In this document: positions 43,362 to 53,954 of the stretch, piece after piece
Layout of the letters: every line of letters begins with the position of its first letter
Position numbering within the stretch: the stretch's first letter is position 1
Assembly: GCA_038040485.1 (NCBI GenBank)
Contig: JBBPIE010000016.1
Span: 62,001 to 126,000, forward strand
Reading direction: 5' to 3'
Origin: Onstottus_B arcticum
Lineage (GTDB): Bacteria; Acidobacteriota; Blastocatellia; UBA7656
Length of the DNA: 64,000 nt
Made by a program: the position numbers and the translations under genes
The notes under the pieces: model-generated
The model's input: only the letters and a program-made list of their open reading frames with translations
Database searches by the model: none
Told to the model about the DNA's origin: nothing

Positions 43362-43820
43362 CTACGTAGCTTTGAGTTTCTTACGGAGCCGCCACATCGT
43401 GCGCGGCATGGTTATCCAGGAAGACCGCGGCAGCCGCGAGAGCGACTTCGAGAGCAGTTGCCGTTCTTCGACATCGAGCTTGATCTGACAAGTCCAGCGC
43501 GCAAGCTCCACGGTGACCTGCCGGAGCTTCAATCGATCCTCAGGAGAGGACGGATGCGCGGCGACCGGCTGTCCAGTTGCCATCAACTCGAACATCCCGC
43601 ACTCAATCATCGCCTCGCGGAGATGATTGTTCAGATGTCGCACGAGTTGCTGCTCGGGATCGAGCTTGCCGCCGCAGAGCAGTTCTTCGACGCTTTCGAC
43701 AACGGGGCAAGCCTCTTCGCAGGACTCGGCATCGGGTACGGGCGCCGCGCTGCCGCCTTGAAGAGCAAACAGCAGCAGGCTGATCTCATCGTGCGAGAGT
43801 GTTGTTGGAATGGCATCCAT
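43362..43820 (-). CDS. Hypothetical protein downstream of mazF-like gene
   Basis: The product from the ATG at 43820 is 152 residues. It is mostly helical with one Cys-containing loop (ESCEEACPVVESVEELLCGG) and basic C-terminus (MPRTMWRLRKKLKAT). It starts 11 bp after the MazF-like toxin gene on the same strand and may be co-transcribed. No family recognised. Confidence 0.6.
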   Translation of the reverse strand: MDAIPTTLSHDEISLLLFALQGGSAAPVPDAESCEEACPVVESVEELLCGGKLDPEQQLVRHLNNHLREAMIECGMFELMATGQPVAAHPSSPEDRLKLRQVTVELARWTCQIKLDVEERQLLSKSLSRLPRSSWITMPRTMWRLRKKLKAT

Positions 43821-43831
43821 CGCTCTGAGAC

Positions 43832-44191
43832 TCAAGCAATCCCCAACGCCGCCTTCAGGCAATCATCCACCTGTGACATTGACGGCGCAGGCAGGCTTCC
43901 GAGAACCCGAAGAAGCAATCCGCGGTCATAGGTTATCAGGTTCTCGCATTGAACGATCGAGTCAATCCGCAGGCCTGATTGCCGTCCCTCAACCGTCGTG
44001 ATGTCGACGAACAATTGAGTGTTCGCCCCAGTTCGGCGCTGCCGGCTGCTTGTAATGACAGCGAGGATGGTGTCGTCGAGCCGGTGATTCCATACATCGG
44101 ATTGAACGACGAGCGCAGGACGTACCTTGCTCCCGGTTTGGTCGCTGTAAGGAAAGTCTACGAGAACTATGTCGCCACGCTGGACATTCAT
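43832..44191 (-). CDS. MazF/PemK-family endoribonuclease toxin
   Basis: The 119-residue product has the MazF fold motifs: QRGDIVLVDFPYSDQTGSKV, RPALVVQSDVWN, ILAVITSSRQ and SIVQCENLITYDRGLL. MazF cleaves single-stranded mRNA at short sites. The start overlaps the upstream antitoxin stop (ATGA). Confidence 0.9.
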   Translation of the reverse strand: MNVQRGDIVLVDFPYSDQTGSKVRPALVVQSDVWNHRLDDTILAVITSSRQRRTGANTQLFVDITTVEGRQSGLRIDSIVQCENLITYDRGLLLRVLGSLPAPSMSQVDDCLKAALGIA

Positions 44192-44451
44192 TGTTGTCGG
44201 CGAGGATCAAGATCGTTGTACACATCCATCTCCGGGTCATCCCATCCGGCACGCAAGCCCGCCTGCAGCATCAACGCGCGTTTCTCATCCTGGGTCAGCG
44301 TTGAATGCTCGTAGAACAGCTCTCGTAGCTGATCGTATAGGTCCGCAGGCAAGAGAACGTATTCGCTCTTGGTTTCCGGATCGGTGAGACGGACAGGTTG
44401 ATCCTCTGAGGTTCGAACTGCTTCTTGGATATCTTTGGGTAGAGTGATCAT
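44188..44451 (-). CDS. Antitoxin of the MazF-like toxin
   Basis: The 87-residue acidic protein (QPVRLTDPETKSEYVLLPAD, YDQLRELFYEHSTLTQDEKR, GWDDPEMDVYNDLDP) precedes and overlaps the toxin gene. GGAGAAGAAGG lies before the ATG. The N-terminal strand-loop with ETKSEYVLLPADLYD resembles prevent-host-death-like antitoxins. Assignment rests mainly on context. Confidence 0.82.
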   Translation of the reverse strand: MITLPKDIQEAVRTSEDQPVRLTDPETKSEYVLLPADLYDQLRELFYEHSTLTQDEKRALMLQAGLRAGWDDPEMDVYNDLDPRRQQ

Positions 44452-44703
44452 GGAATCGCCTTCTTCTCCGATGCGGTGATTATTTCAAAGCGGAGATGTA
44501 CTGGCAAGGCAGAAGGCTAACGAAATATTCAATCAGATCTTTTTTTCCGTTTCCGTCGCGATATAGCGCGGTGATTCCTCCGACGATATAGTGAAAAATC
44601 GAAAGGAGTCTTAGATGTTCCTCGTCCTGATTCATATGATCCTCTGGCCTTCGGCGTGAGTTGCTACATCGAACGCGAGTCTCTCTTTCCGGCCTCTGAA
44701 AGG

Positions 44704-45483
44704 TCAGGCCAGAACGAACAGCCGCTTAAAGTTTTCCGAAGTTAAGCTGGCGAACTCTTCCAGTTCAACGCCGCACGCCGCTGCTATGCACCGCGCGGTC
44801 TCGACCACGTAAGCCGGTTCGTTGCGCCGGCCGCGATAAGGAATGGGCGCGAGAAACGGACTGTCGGTTTCGATCAGTATCTTGTCGAGCGGCAGATGCT
44901 TGGCCGTCTCGCGAAGATTCTCAGCTTTCTTGAACGTGACCACACCCGAGAACGAGATTAAGAAGCCTAGCTCCACCGCCGTTTCGGCAAACGCGCGTGT
45001 GCCGGTGAAACAGTGAATGACTCCGCCGAGGCCCGAGTCCTTCCACTCCTCGTCGAGGATCGCAATCGTATCGGCTTCCGCTTCGCGAGTATGAATCGAG
45101 ATCGGGAGCCCGCGCTCGCGCGCCATTCGCAACTGCTTTCTGAAAGCTTCGCGCTGCACCTCGCGAGGTGAGTTGTCGTAATGATAATCCAACCCGATCT
45201 CGCCCCATGCGATCACCTTTGGGTGTTGTGACAGATCGGCAAGCTTCGCGTACATTTCACCATCGAGCAGGCGAGCTTCGTGCGGGTGAACTCCGACCGT
45301 CGTGTAGATGAACGGATATTCGTCGGCGAGTCGAAAAGCTGCCGCGTGCGAGTCGGCGGCGACCTCGCCGTTGCCTACGCACACGATGATCTCGACTCCG
45401 GCCTGGAGCGCTCGCCGGATGACGGCTTCCCGGTCAGCGTCGAACTCGGATCCTTCGATGTGTGCGTGTGAGTCGATGTACAA
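44704..45483 (-). CDS. tatD: TatD-family metal-dependent hydrolase
   Basis: The 259-residue TIM-barrel nuclease has the metal motifs DSHAHIEGSEF, VGVHPHEARL, GEIGLDYHYDNSP, SIHTREAEADT, IHCFTGT and ETDSPFLAP. TatD proteins are DNases and D-aminoacyl-tRNA deacylase relatives. The start codon is TTG at 45483 with GAGG upstream. No metG is nearby, unlike in many genomes. Confidence 0.93.
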   Translation of the reverse strand: MYIDSHAHIEGSEFDADREAVIRRALQAGVEIIVCVGNGEVAADSHAAAFRLADEYPFIYTTVGVHPHEARLLDGEMYAKLADLSQHPKVIAWGEIGLDYHYDNSPREVQREAFRKQLRMARERGLPISIHTREAEADTIAILDEEWKDSGLGGVIHCFTGTRAFAETAVELGFLISFSGVVTFKKAENLRETAKHLPLDKILIETDSPFLAPIPYRGRRNEPAYVVETARCIAAACGVELEEFASLTSENFKRLFVLA

Positions 45484-45520
45484 GTGTGTCGGCCTCGGAG
45501 CGAAATGATAGCATGGCAGG

Positions 45521-45646
45521 TGTAGGGCAGGGCTTGTCCCTGCCCGACTCGCGCGAAGCGCGATGACTTTTCATTGTGGTCGGTTTCTGACAATGACAAT
45601 CATTGTGCTTCGCACAATCCGGGCAGGGACAAGCCCAGCCCCTACA
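45521..45646. repeat. Inverted repeat GTAGGGGCAGGGCTTGTCCC type
   Basis: Two arms of about 26 bp, TGTAGGGCAGGGCTTGTCCC and GGGACAAGCCCAGCCCCTAC, flank about 73 bp that contain smaller hairpins (GCGCGAAGCGC and ATTGTG motifs). It lies between divergent tatD and merR genes. Confidence 0.85.
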
Positions 45647-45657
45647 AAAGAATCTTG

Positions 45658-45689
45658 TTGACTCTATACCCGGGTACAAGGTTGATAAT
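45658..45689 (+). promoter_or_regulatory. MerR-type promoter/operator
   Basis: TTGACT (45658-45663) and GATAAT (45684-45689) are separated by 20 bp, longer than the usual 17. The spacer holds the palindrome TACCCGGGTA. This over-long spacer with a central dyad is characteristic of promoters activated by MerR-family regulators. It lies 26 bp upstream of the MerR gene, so autoregulation of the two-gene operon is likely. Confidence 0.75.
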
Positions 45690-45714
45690 GCTATGTCACA
45701 GCGGCGGAGGTGCG

Positions 45715-46119
45715 ATGCGAATCGGAAAGCTAGCAGCGCAGGCGGAAGTGAACGTTCAAACGATTCGGCTCTATGAACGAATCGGGTTGCTAAAGAAGCC
45801 AGGGCGAAGGAAGTCAGGCTATCGCGAATACACGGACGACGCGGTGACGTTTATTCGCTTTATAAGACAGGCCAAATCGCTGGGCTTCACGTTGAACGAG
45901 ATCAAGTCGCTGATTGATATGCGAGAGAAGGGCTCGCATACAATGGCGGATATGCGCGCGATCGCTCAGGCAAGGCTGCGTGCGATAGACGAGAAGATCC
46001 AGCAGCTTCAAGCAATGCGCGAAGCGATCCAGCACGGCCTCAATCACTGCGGCTGCCCCGAGCAGTTTCCGGCTTGTGTGTTTGTTCAGCTCTTCGAAGG
46101 AAATGAATCGAACCCGTAA
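45715..46119 (+). CDS. MerR-family transcriptional regulator
   Basis: The 134-residue protein has the MerR winged helix (MRIGKLAAQAEVNVQTIRLY, ERIGLLKKPGRRKSGYREYT), a coiled coil (MRAIAQARLRAIDEKIQQLQ) and a C-terminal Cys cluster HCGCPEQFPAC that suggests metal sensing of the Zn/Hg/Cd type. GGAGG precedes the ATG. It is followed 6 bp later by an exported protein with a Cys-Cys motif. Confidence 0.93.
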   Translation: MRIGKLAAQAEVNVQTIRLYERIGLLKKPGRRKSGYREYTDDAVTFIRFIRQAKSLGFTLNEIKSLIDMREKGSHTMADMRAIAQARLRAIDEKIQQLQAMREAIQHGLNHCGCPEQFPACVFVQLFEGNESNP

Positions 46120-46125
46120 GGAGGA

Positions 46126-46569
46126 ATGATGAACAAGATGATGTTCGTGTTAGCGCTCGGAGCGATCGTAGGACTTTGCACTGCCGCCTCAGCGCAACAA
46201 AAACGACCCGTAACAAAAAAACCGGCGCCACAAGTAAAATCGGACACCAGGTCAAAGTCCGACCAGCCGATCGCATGCAATCTCTTTGGACTGACTGAAC
46301 AACAACGCAGCCGCCGGCAGGAACTGCGCGAGCTGCTGTTCGAGAGCGGCCAGGAAGTGCGCGAGCTGCCGGACGGTTACGCGATAAGTTTGCCGGCAAC
46401 CGCGGCAAACATCCTTGCCGCCGCTGAATTCGTCACACTCGAACGATTCTGTTGCTCGTTCTTCCGGTTTGAGCTTGCGGTTGGCGGGGAGGCTGAGCCT
46501 CTCTGGCTTCGGCTCACAGGTGGAAAGGACGTCAAAGAATTCCTGAAGTCTGAACTCATGCGAAAATGA
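46126..46569 (+). CDS. Exported protein with ERFCC motif, MerR-linked
   Basis: The 147-residue product has a signal peptide (FVLALGAIVGLCTAASAQ), a Lys/Pro-rich linker and a compact domain: ELLFESGQEVRELPDGYAIS, AEFVTLERFCCSFFRFELAV and EPLWLRLTGGKDVKEFLKSE. The ERxCC-F-x-F-E-L...WLRLTG pattern belongs to small proteins I have seen linked to MerR regulators; their biochemistry is not known to me. The vicinal cysteines fit thiophilic metal binding. AAGGAGGA precedes the ATG. Translation is probably coupled to merR. Confidence 0.72.
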   Translation: MMNKMMFVLALGAIVGLCTAASAQQKRPVTKKPAPQVKSDTRSKSDQPIACNLFGLTEQQRSRRQELRELLFESGQEVRELPDGYAISLPATAANILAAAEFVTLERFCCSFFRFELAVGGEAEPLWLRLTGGKDVKEFLKSELMRK

Positions 46570-46574
46570 GTGTG

Positions 46575-47129
46575 TCAGTCGGCAGCTTCGGTTGAAGCAG
46601 TCTCGGCCGCGGTCGTTTGCGGAGCCGCGACGGCTTGACCCCAACCAAAGAACGATGAGACCAACGGGAGCAGGCGGTGACTGGTCACGGCGTTCAGGAA
46701 AAACAACTCGTGCTCCTTTTCCACTCCGGCCATCACGAGCAGGTCGGTTTCGAACTCCTTCAGGCCAAGCGCCCCGGCGTGAGCGGCCGCGGTTTCGTAC
46801 TCGACCACGTTCCCGCTCTCGAGCCTCCCAGCAAAGTACATCGGTAAGAACCACCCGATCACGTGACAGGCCAGCCCGATCGTTCTTCCGATCAGCCAGA
46901 ACTTTGCTTCGCGGCACTTCAGCGGCGAAGCAGCCAGGATTGCGAGCATCTCGCCGACGCGCTTGCGATGGACCCACTCCTCGTTCTCGATTTTTTGAAC
47001 CGCCGCGCGCTCCTCGGCTTTCTTCAACGACTTCCAGTGGCCGCGATAGGCAAACCCGGCGGCAAGCTCACCCGAGTACGCGGATTGAAGAATATGAATG
47101 AGGTGCCGACGGTGGCCTTCGCGGTCCAT
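46575..47129 (-). CDS. Ferritin-like di-iron protein (COQ7-like)
   Basis: The 184-residue helical protein has the carboxylate pattern of a ferritin-like di-iron centre: YSGELAAGFAYRGH, KIENEEWVHRKRV, VVEYETAAAHAGAL and GVEKEHELFF (E, ExxH, E, ExxH). The order and hydrophobic middle segment (GLACHVIGWFLPMYFAGRLE) recall COQ7 demethoxyubiquinone hydroxylase and related membrane-associated proteins. The tail is Ala/Thr-rich. GGAGG precedes the ATG. Convergent with the MerR operon, with 5 bp between stops. Confidence 0.78.
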   Translation of the reverse strand: MDREGHRRHLIHILQSAYSGELAAGFAYRGHWKSLKKAEERAAVQKIENEEWVHRKRVGEMLAILAASPLKCREAKFWLIGRTIGLACHVIGWFLPMYFAGRLESGNVVEYETAAAHAGALGLKEFETDLLVMAGVEKEHELFFLNAVTSHRLLPLVSSFFGWGQAVAAPQTTAAETASTEAAD

Positions 47130-47440
47130 TTTGCCTCCAACGCAAGTGTAAACCTTGGACGCCGTTCACGCGAAGCTGCAATCCGCTATTGTTTGCCAGA
47201 GCTCGCAGACCGCATCGATAATGACCAGGCGCAGTCGAGCGCCCAGCGCTGCAACTTGGCTGCGCCAGAACGCTCTCATAATTTTGCGGATAAAGAACCT
47301 TCGGAGAAAGTTTAATGGAAGAGCAGGCATGAATTGTAAGAAAGGAGCATTCAGAATGTCGAAGCAAGTCTTTGAGGTCGTGTTGAGTCGGAGAGCAACA
47401 GCGACAAGGTCATTGCCTGACAAAGCTGATCGCGGCCGTC

Positions 47441-48133
47441 GTGGTCCTGTGCTCGATGGCGCCCGACGCTCCGGCGAGCGGTCGAAAGAACCCATCTCAG
47501 GAACCGAAGTATGAGATGGGCACTTTCTATCTGTGCCTTCTAGTCAAAGGCCCGAAGTTCAATCCCGCTGAGACGCCCGAGAACGCGAGCTGGGGAACGG
47601 GTCACATAAAGCACATGCTCGGCCTCCTCGACTCGGGGCGCGTTGTCATCGCGGGACCGTTCACCGACGACGATCGCATTCGCGGATTGCTGGTGACGAC
47701 GGCAGCATCAGAAGAGGAAGCTCGGTCCTGGGCCGAAGCGGACCCTGGCGTAAAGGCAGGTCATTTCGCGGTCGAAGTGATTAAGTGGTTCGCGGCAAAG
47801 AACGTGATGAAGAAGCCCGACACGCCGATGATTCCCGCGACTTACTACTTTGCTTTTTTGAAGCGCGGCCCGAAGTGGACGCCAGAAAGCACACCTGATA
47901 CTCAAGCTTTGCAGGCTGCCCATATGGCTCACATTCAGGCGATGGCGGCGTCGGGCAAACTGGTGATCGCGGGCCCGTTCACCAACGCTCCTCCCTACTC
48001 AGGTGTATTTATCTTCAAAGTCGGGTCTCTGGAAGAGGCGAAGTCTTTGGCCGAAGCCGACCCCACGGTAAAGGCCGGACGGTTAGCAATTGAAGTTCAT
48101 CCGTGGTCGATCCCGAAAGGCTCGCTGCCTTGA
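47441..48133 (+). CDS. Tandem YCII-domain protein (5' end possibly frameshifted)
   Basis: Two YCII-related domains follow each other: KGPKFNPAETPENASWGTGH with AGPFTDDDRIRGLLV, then RGPKWTPESTPDTQALQAAH with AGPFTNAPPYSGVFIF. YCII domains are dimeric ferredoxin-like folds; functions vary. The frame upstream of GTG 47441 (LTKLIAAVVVLCSMAPDAPA) looks like a signal peptide, but its frame closes at 47384 without an ATG. AAAGGAG and ATG at 47356 are in another frame, so a one-base shift near 47386-47416 probably separates start and body. The start given is therefore provisional. The 310-bp stretch before it holds nothing else. Confidence 0.75.
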   Translation: MVLCSMAPDAPASGRKNPSQEPKYEMGTFYLCLLVKGPKFNPAETPENASWGTGHIKHMLGLLDSGRVVIAGPFTDDDRIRGLLVTTAASEEEARSWAEADPGVKAGHFAVEVIKWFAAKNVMKKPDTPMIPATYYFAFLKRGPKWTPESTPDTQALQAAHMAHIQAMAASGKLVIAGPFTNAPPYSGVFIFKVGSLEEAKSLAEADPTVKAGRLAIEVHPWSIPKGSLP

Positions 48134-48152
48134 GCGATCACCACCTGAAAGA

Positions 48153-48833
48153 TCACGCCTGTTCGGAATTGTCGGCGCTGTCTGAAAGCTTCTCGAGGCG
48201 AGTCAGCCATTCATTGAAATGGCGGCATTCAGCCCGCATCGTTTCGAGGCCGATGCTGCTTGCGATAAGAGTGCCGAAGAATGGTTTGCTGTATTGCGGA
48301 TATAGAGATTGAAGCCTGGCTGAGGGTGACGTTGACGGACTATCGTCGATGTCCTCCGGTGAGGGGAACGCGTATCTGATCGCGAACAGCCTCAATTCCG
48401 GCGAGCCGAACACCTCAGCTATCTTTGCGGGCGCGGCGAACAGCAAGGCTTCGAACTCGTGGAGCGAGCAGTAGGCAAGAAAACGCTCGTCGTTGATGTC
48501 CAGATCTATTGCGCTCTCGACGAACGCGACTCTCTCAAGAGGAGTGTTTCCTTGCACTGCGCCCCTGCCGGGAAATGAACCAGGTAAGCCGTAGAAGTCG
48601 ACCATCGTTGTCACCAGCGCGGCGCTCGAATCTCCAAGCAGCCGTTTGATTTCCTTTCTGACCTTCGCGTAGGACGGAACGCCGCCTTTGAAACTCGGGC
48701 CGCTCTTAACCCGCTTTGTTGAGATAATGATTGGAACGATCAGGACGTCAAGAGCGAGCAAGTGCGGAGACAAGACTCGTTTTACGAAGGTCTCTTCGGA
48801 TTGTCCTTCAACGAGAATGAGGACTTTCTTCAT
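48153..48833 (-). CDS. DUF4276 protein (TOPRIM-like), ATPase partner
   Basis: The 226-residue protein opens with KKVLILVEGQSEETFVKRVL, carries VTTMVDFYGLPGSFPGR, and YCSLHEFEALLFAAPAKIAE in the middle. These are hallmarks of DUF4276, whose first-strand Glu and later Asp suggest a TOPRIM-like nuclease site. It starts 2 bp after the stop of an ABC-type ATPase gene, so the two form an operon. ATPase-plus-TOPRIM pairs occur in OLD/Gabija, PARIS and AbiL-type anti-phage systems. The nuclease role is inference. Confidence 0.82.
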   Translation of the reverse strand: MKKVLILVEGQSEETFVKRVLSPHLLALDVLIVPIIISTKRVKSGPSFKGGVPSYAKVRKEIKRLLGDSSAALVTTMVDFYGLPGSFPGRGAVQGNTPLERVAFVESAIDLDINDERFLAYCSLHEFEALLFAAPAKIAEVFGSPELRLFAIRYAFPSPEDIDDSPSTSPSARLQSLYPQYSKPFFGTLIASSIGLETMRAECRHFNEWLTRLEKLSDSADNSEQA

Positions 48834-48835
48834 CG

Positions 48836-49963
48836 TTAGGGCCGGCCGCCAATAACGTTCTTCTCCCAGAGATCGCCCAGGCCGTAGTCATCGAGCCAGC
48901 TTTGCATATCGGCTCGGTCGAGGTGGCGAAACACGCTTTGTTGGTCTTCTCGTTCAACAACTATTACATCCTCCGGCTCGAACTGGTTCACCAGACCGAC
49001 CGACTGCGTCGAGGCAATCACTTGCGTCTTGGTTGCCGCGCCCCTTAGCAACTCCGCCAATACGTTGATCGCGTAGGGATGAAGACCCAATTCGGGTTCG
49101 TCGAGAAGGATCGTGGAGGGCAAGTCTGGCTGAAGCAAGAGCGTAGCAAGGCAGATAAACCGCAGCGTTCCATCGGACAAAGCTGAAGCGTTGAAATAGG
49201 TATCGGAGCCTCGCTCGCGCCATTCCAACCTGATCTTGTCCGGGTTGAGCCGCGAAGGCTCGAGGATGAAGTCGTCGAAGAACGGAAAGACCAAACGTAC
49301 CGAAGCAACAATGTTCGAATAGTTGCTAGGACTCGTTTCTCTTAGCCTGTAGAGAAACGCTGCGAGATTAGCCGCGTCGGCACGGAGGCGGTGATTGTCT
49401 TCCAAGTCGGCTGTAAGCTTGACTGGTGCGCTGTCGCTCGTGTCGTGAAAATGATAGACCTGCCAGTTAAACAGCGCCTGCGCCACATCTACCCTGACAG
49501 AATCTTCTTTAGCGGTGAATTCGGTGCGGGCAGCCTTGCCCTTACGTCTCGAGAACAATAATCCCGATTCGCTGTGGCCGCTTTCTAATGAGACCGAGAG
49601 TAGGCTGCCGTCCTGAGACCAGCACTCTTCCTGTTTGAAAATCAATCGATCGTCCGCAGTCGGGGCAAGCGTGCATTCGTAGCCACGGAAATCATTTCCG
49701 AGCGACGCTTTGATCCGCATCTCGGCGGTTTTTTTCCTACCGAAGTGGAGCACGGCGTCGGCCCCGCCAGTGGTTCCCACATAAACCTGCAAAGACTGGT
49801 GGACAATTTGGTTGACGAGTTTGAAGACACCAATAAAGTTGGACTTTCCCACACCGTTCGCGCCGATGAGCACATTCAGGCTGCGGAGTTCCAGACTCAT
49901 CGACCGGATCGACTTGAAGCCTTCCACCTCAATTTTATCTAGTGCCTTGTCCATCACCGACAT
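48836..49963 (-). CDS. ABC/SMC-like AAA ATPase (AAA_21 type)
   Basis: The 375-residue protein has Walker A LIGANGVGKSNFIGVF at the N-terminus, a long middle insertion (residues 90-240), the ABC signature LSDGTLRFICLA, Walker B STILLDEPELGLHP and the switch QVIASTQS. This is the SMC/RecF-like ATPase type found in OLD, PARIS AriA and similar systems. Start at 49963 or 49954; an in-frame start at 50020 lacks support. It is directly upstream of the DUF4276 gene. Confidence 0.87.
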   Translation of the reverse strand: MSVMDKALDKIEVEGFKSIRSMSLELRSLNVLIGANGVGKSNFIGVFKLVNQIVHQSLQVYVGTTGGADAVLHFGRKKTAEMRIKASLGNDFRGYECTLAPTADDRLIFKQEECWSQDGSLLSVSLESGHSESGLLFSRRKGKAARTEFTAKEDSVRVDVAQALFNWQVYHFHDTSDSAPVKLTADLEDNHRLRADAANLAAFLYRLRETSPSNYSNIVASVRLVFPFFDDFILEPSRLNPDKIRLEWRERGSDTYFNASALSDGTLRFICLATLLLQPDLPSTILLDEPELGLHPYAINVLAELLRGAATKTQVIASTQSVGLVNQFEPEDVIVVEREDQQSVFRHLDRADMQSWLDDYGLGDLWEKNVIGGRP

Positions 49964-50049
49964 ACCTGACTGCGGTAGATTATACGACTTACAAAGTTTG
50001 AGACTAGTCGATTTGATCAAAAACGGTTGCAGTGTGCACCGCCGGCGAA

Positions 50050-52590
<2,541 letters not shown>

Positions 52591-52787
52591 GCGACAATTG
52601 TACGACGAGAATCGGGTTTTCGAGAGAGGGACGAGCGAGTCTAGCCAGTTCAGAGCAACTGAAACCTTGAAAGCAGCTTCGAAGGACCGCGCCTAGGCAA
52701 AGCTTAACGCCGGGAAAAGCGCGGAAATCGGTCTTCATCGAGGACCCGGAATGACGGAAGATCCTGTGGTGGTAATCTGGCCGGACC

Positions 52788-53849
52788 TCATTGGGGTCCC
52801 CGCTGAAGTAATACATCCCAAGCCCATCTGCCTACACTTGCACCCCGTTCATCGCGTACTTTCGCTCTGTACTTGAATTTGTTGCCGTGCTGATCCGTGC
52901 GCTTCGATGTTTTGAAGTCCAGGTCTATTGCCACAACGTGAAGCAATGGTAGCGTATGCAGCTCAGACCCCTCGGACAGACCGTTGTGGTTGACATCTTG
53001 CCACAAGCGCAAGGAGGCAAAGATGGCATCGCGCCTGTCTATTCTGCCGTCACCGTTTCCACCATTTGTTGCCTTATCATATTCCGCCAGTGCAAAGAAC
53101 CCATTTCTAACGGGAACGGGTGGTTGAGGAGTAGTATTTCCGAACAACTCTGCGGCATTGTCTATCGAGCCGTTGCCGTCGCGGTCGAGCACAAGCCAAG
53201 CATCGTCTGACCCCGAAGAAGTCCACGAAACTTGCTCTTTATTGCTGTCAGTATTGATGTCGAACGAAACGCCGTTATTAGCGCCTGTGAGGTCAAAGCC
53301 ATTTCCTTGGACATCTATTACTATTGGGGTATCGTAAAAGCAACAACCTGTGAACGAGTTCCAGCTCGCACCGCCGCTGCATTGATTACATTCTTGCTCT
53401 GCCTCTGGCGGCAAGTCACACTGTCCGCAGACCGCTATGTACGTGTTACAACACGACGGCGCGTCAGCATAGTTATAGATCGCCGGGCTCAAAGTGCAAC
53501 CACAAGAAGCGTCTCGCACTATTTGGACCCAATCGTTTTTGTGTGGTCCAGTTGTTTCCTGGTAAGGAGTTTGAAATTCCGGCCAACAAACTCCTCCCCC
53601 TGAGCACGAGCAAGCACCGTATCCCTGCACATTGACCTCCTTGTAGCCGGTCGAGTCGCAGTACCATTGGATATACCACTGGGAGACTTTAATGAATGAA
53701 TGGCCAGTCGATGGACCACACAGATCGACGGTACTGGCGTCAATACCGTGGTACCAAGACATGTTGCATATGTCTGCGCGTGCTACATTTAGAGTCAAGA
53801 CTCCCAGAAGCAATGCACCTAGAAATGACAAGGATTTCGTGGGTCTCAT
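52788..53849 (-). CDS. Exported Cys-rich protein with EF-hand-like calcium loops
   Basis: The 353-residue protein has a signal peptide (FLGALLLGVLTLNVARA), a Cys-rich half (GACSCSGGGVCWPEF, CCNTYIAVCGQCDL, CNQCSGG, GCCFYDTP) and a C-terminal half with Asp-rich loops: DINTDSNKEQVSW, LDRDGNGSIDNAAELFG, NGGNGDGRIDRRD and WQDVNHNGLSEGSEL. These DxNxDG-type loops probably bind calcium. AAAGGAG precedes the ATG. It follows an anchored exported protein on the same strand; the same kind of pair is at 22681-23718. Confidence 0.8.
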   Translation of the reverse strand: MRPTKSLSFLGALLLGVLTLNVARADICNMSWYHGIDASTVDLCGPSTGHSFIKVSQWYIQWYCDSTGYKEVNVQGYGACSCSGGGVCWPEFQTPYQETTGPHKNDWVQIVRDASCGCTLSPAIYNYADAPSCCNTYIAVCGQCDLPPEAEQECNQCSGGASWNSFTGCCFYDTPIVIDVQGNGFDLTGANNGVSFDINTDSNKEQVSWTSSGSDDAWLVLDRDGNGSIDNAAELFGNTTPQPPVPVRNGFFALAEYDKATNGGNGDGRIDRRDAIFASLRLWQDVNHNGLSEGSELHTLPLLHVVAIDLDFKTSKRTDQHGNKFKYRAKVRDERGASVGRWAWDVLLQRGPQ

Positions 53850-53954
53850 GGCTGCTCCTTTTAGACGTTGAGTCTTAGTAATGCTCTGTTAACGGCCAGT
53901 AATGTTTTTCAATCGTGGGAACGGCAATATCGGGACCGAATCCTGTAGGGGGAA

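Noticed and set aside
47356..47514. Separate small gene with a good ribosome-binding site
   Set aside because: The frame encodes a short Arg-rich peptide without features and overlaps the signal-peptide-like start of the YCII gene; a frameshift explains it better.
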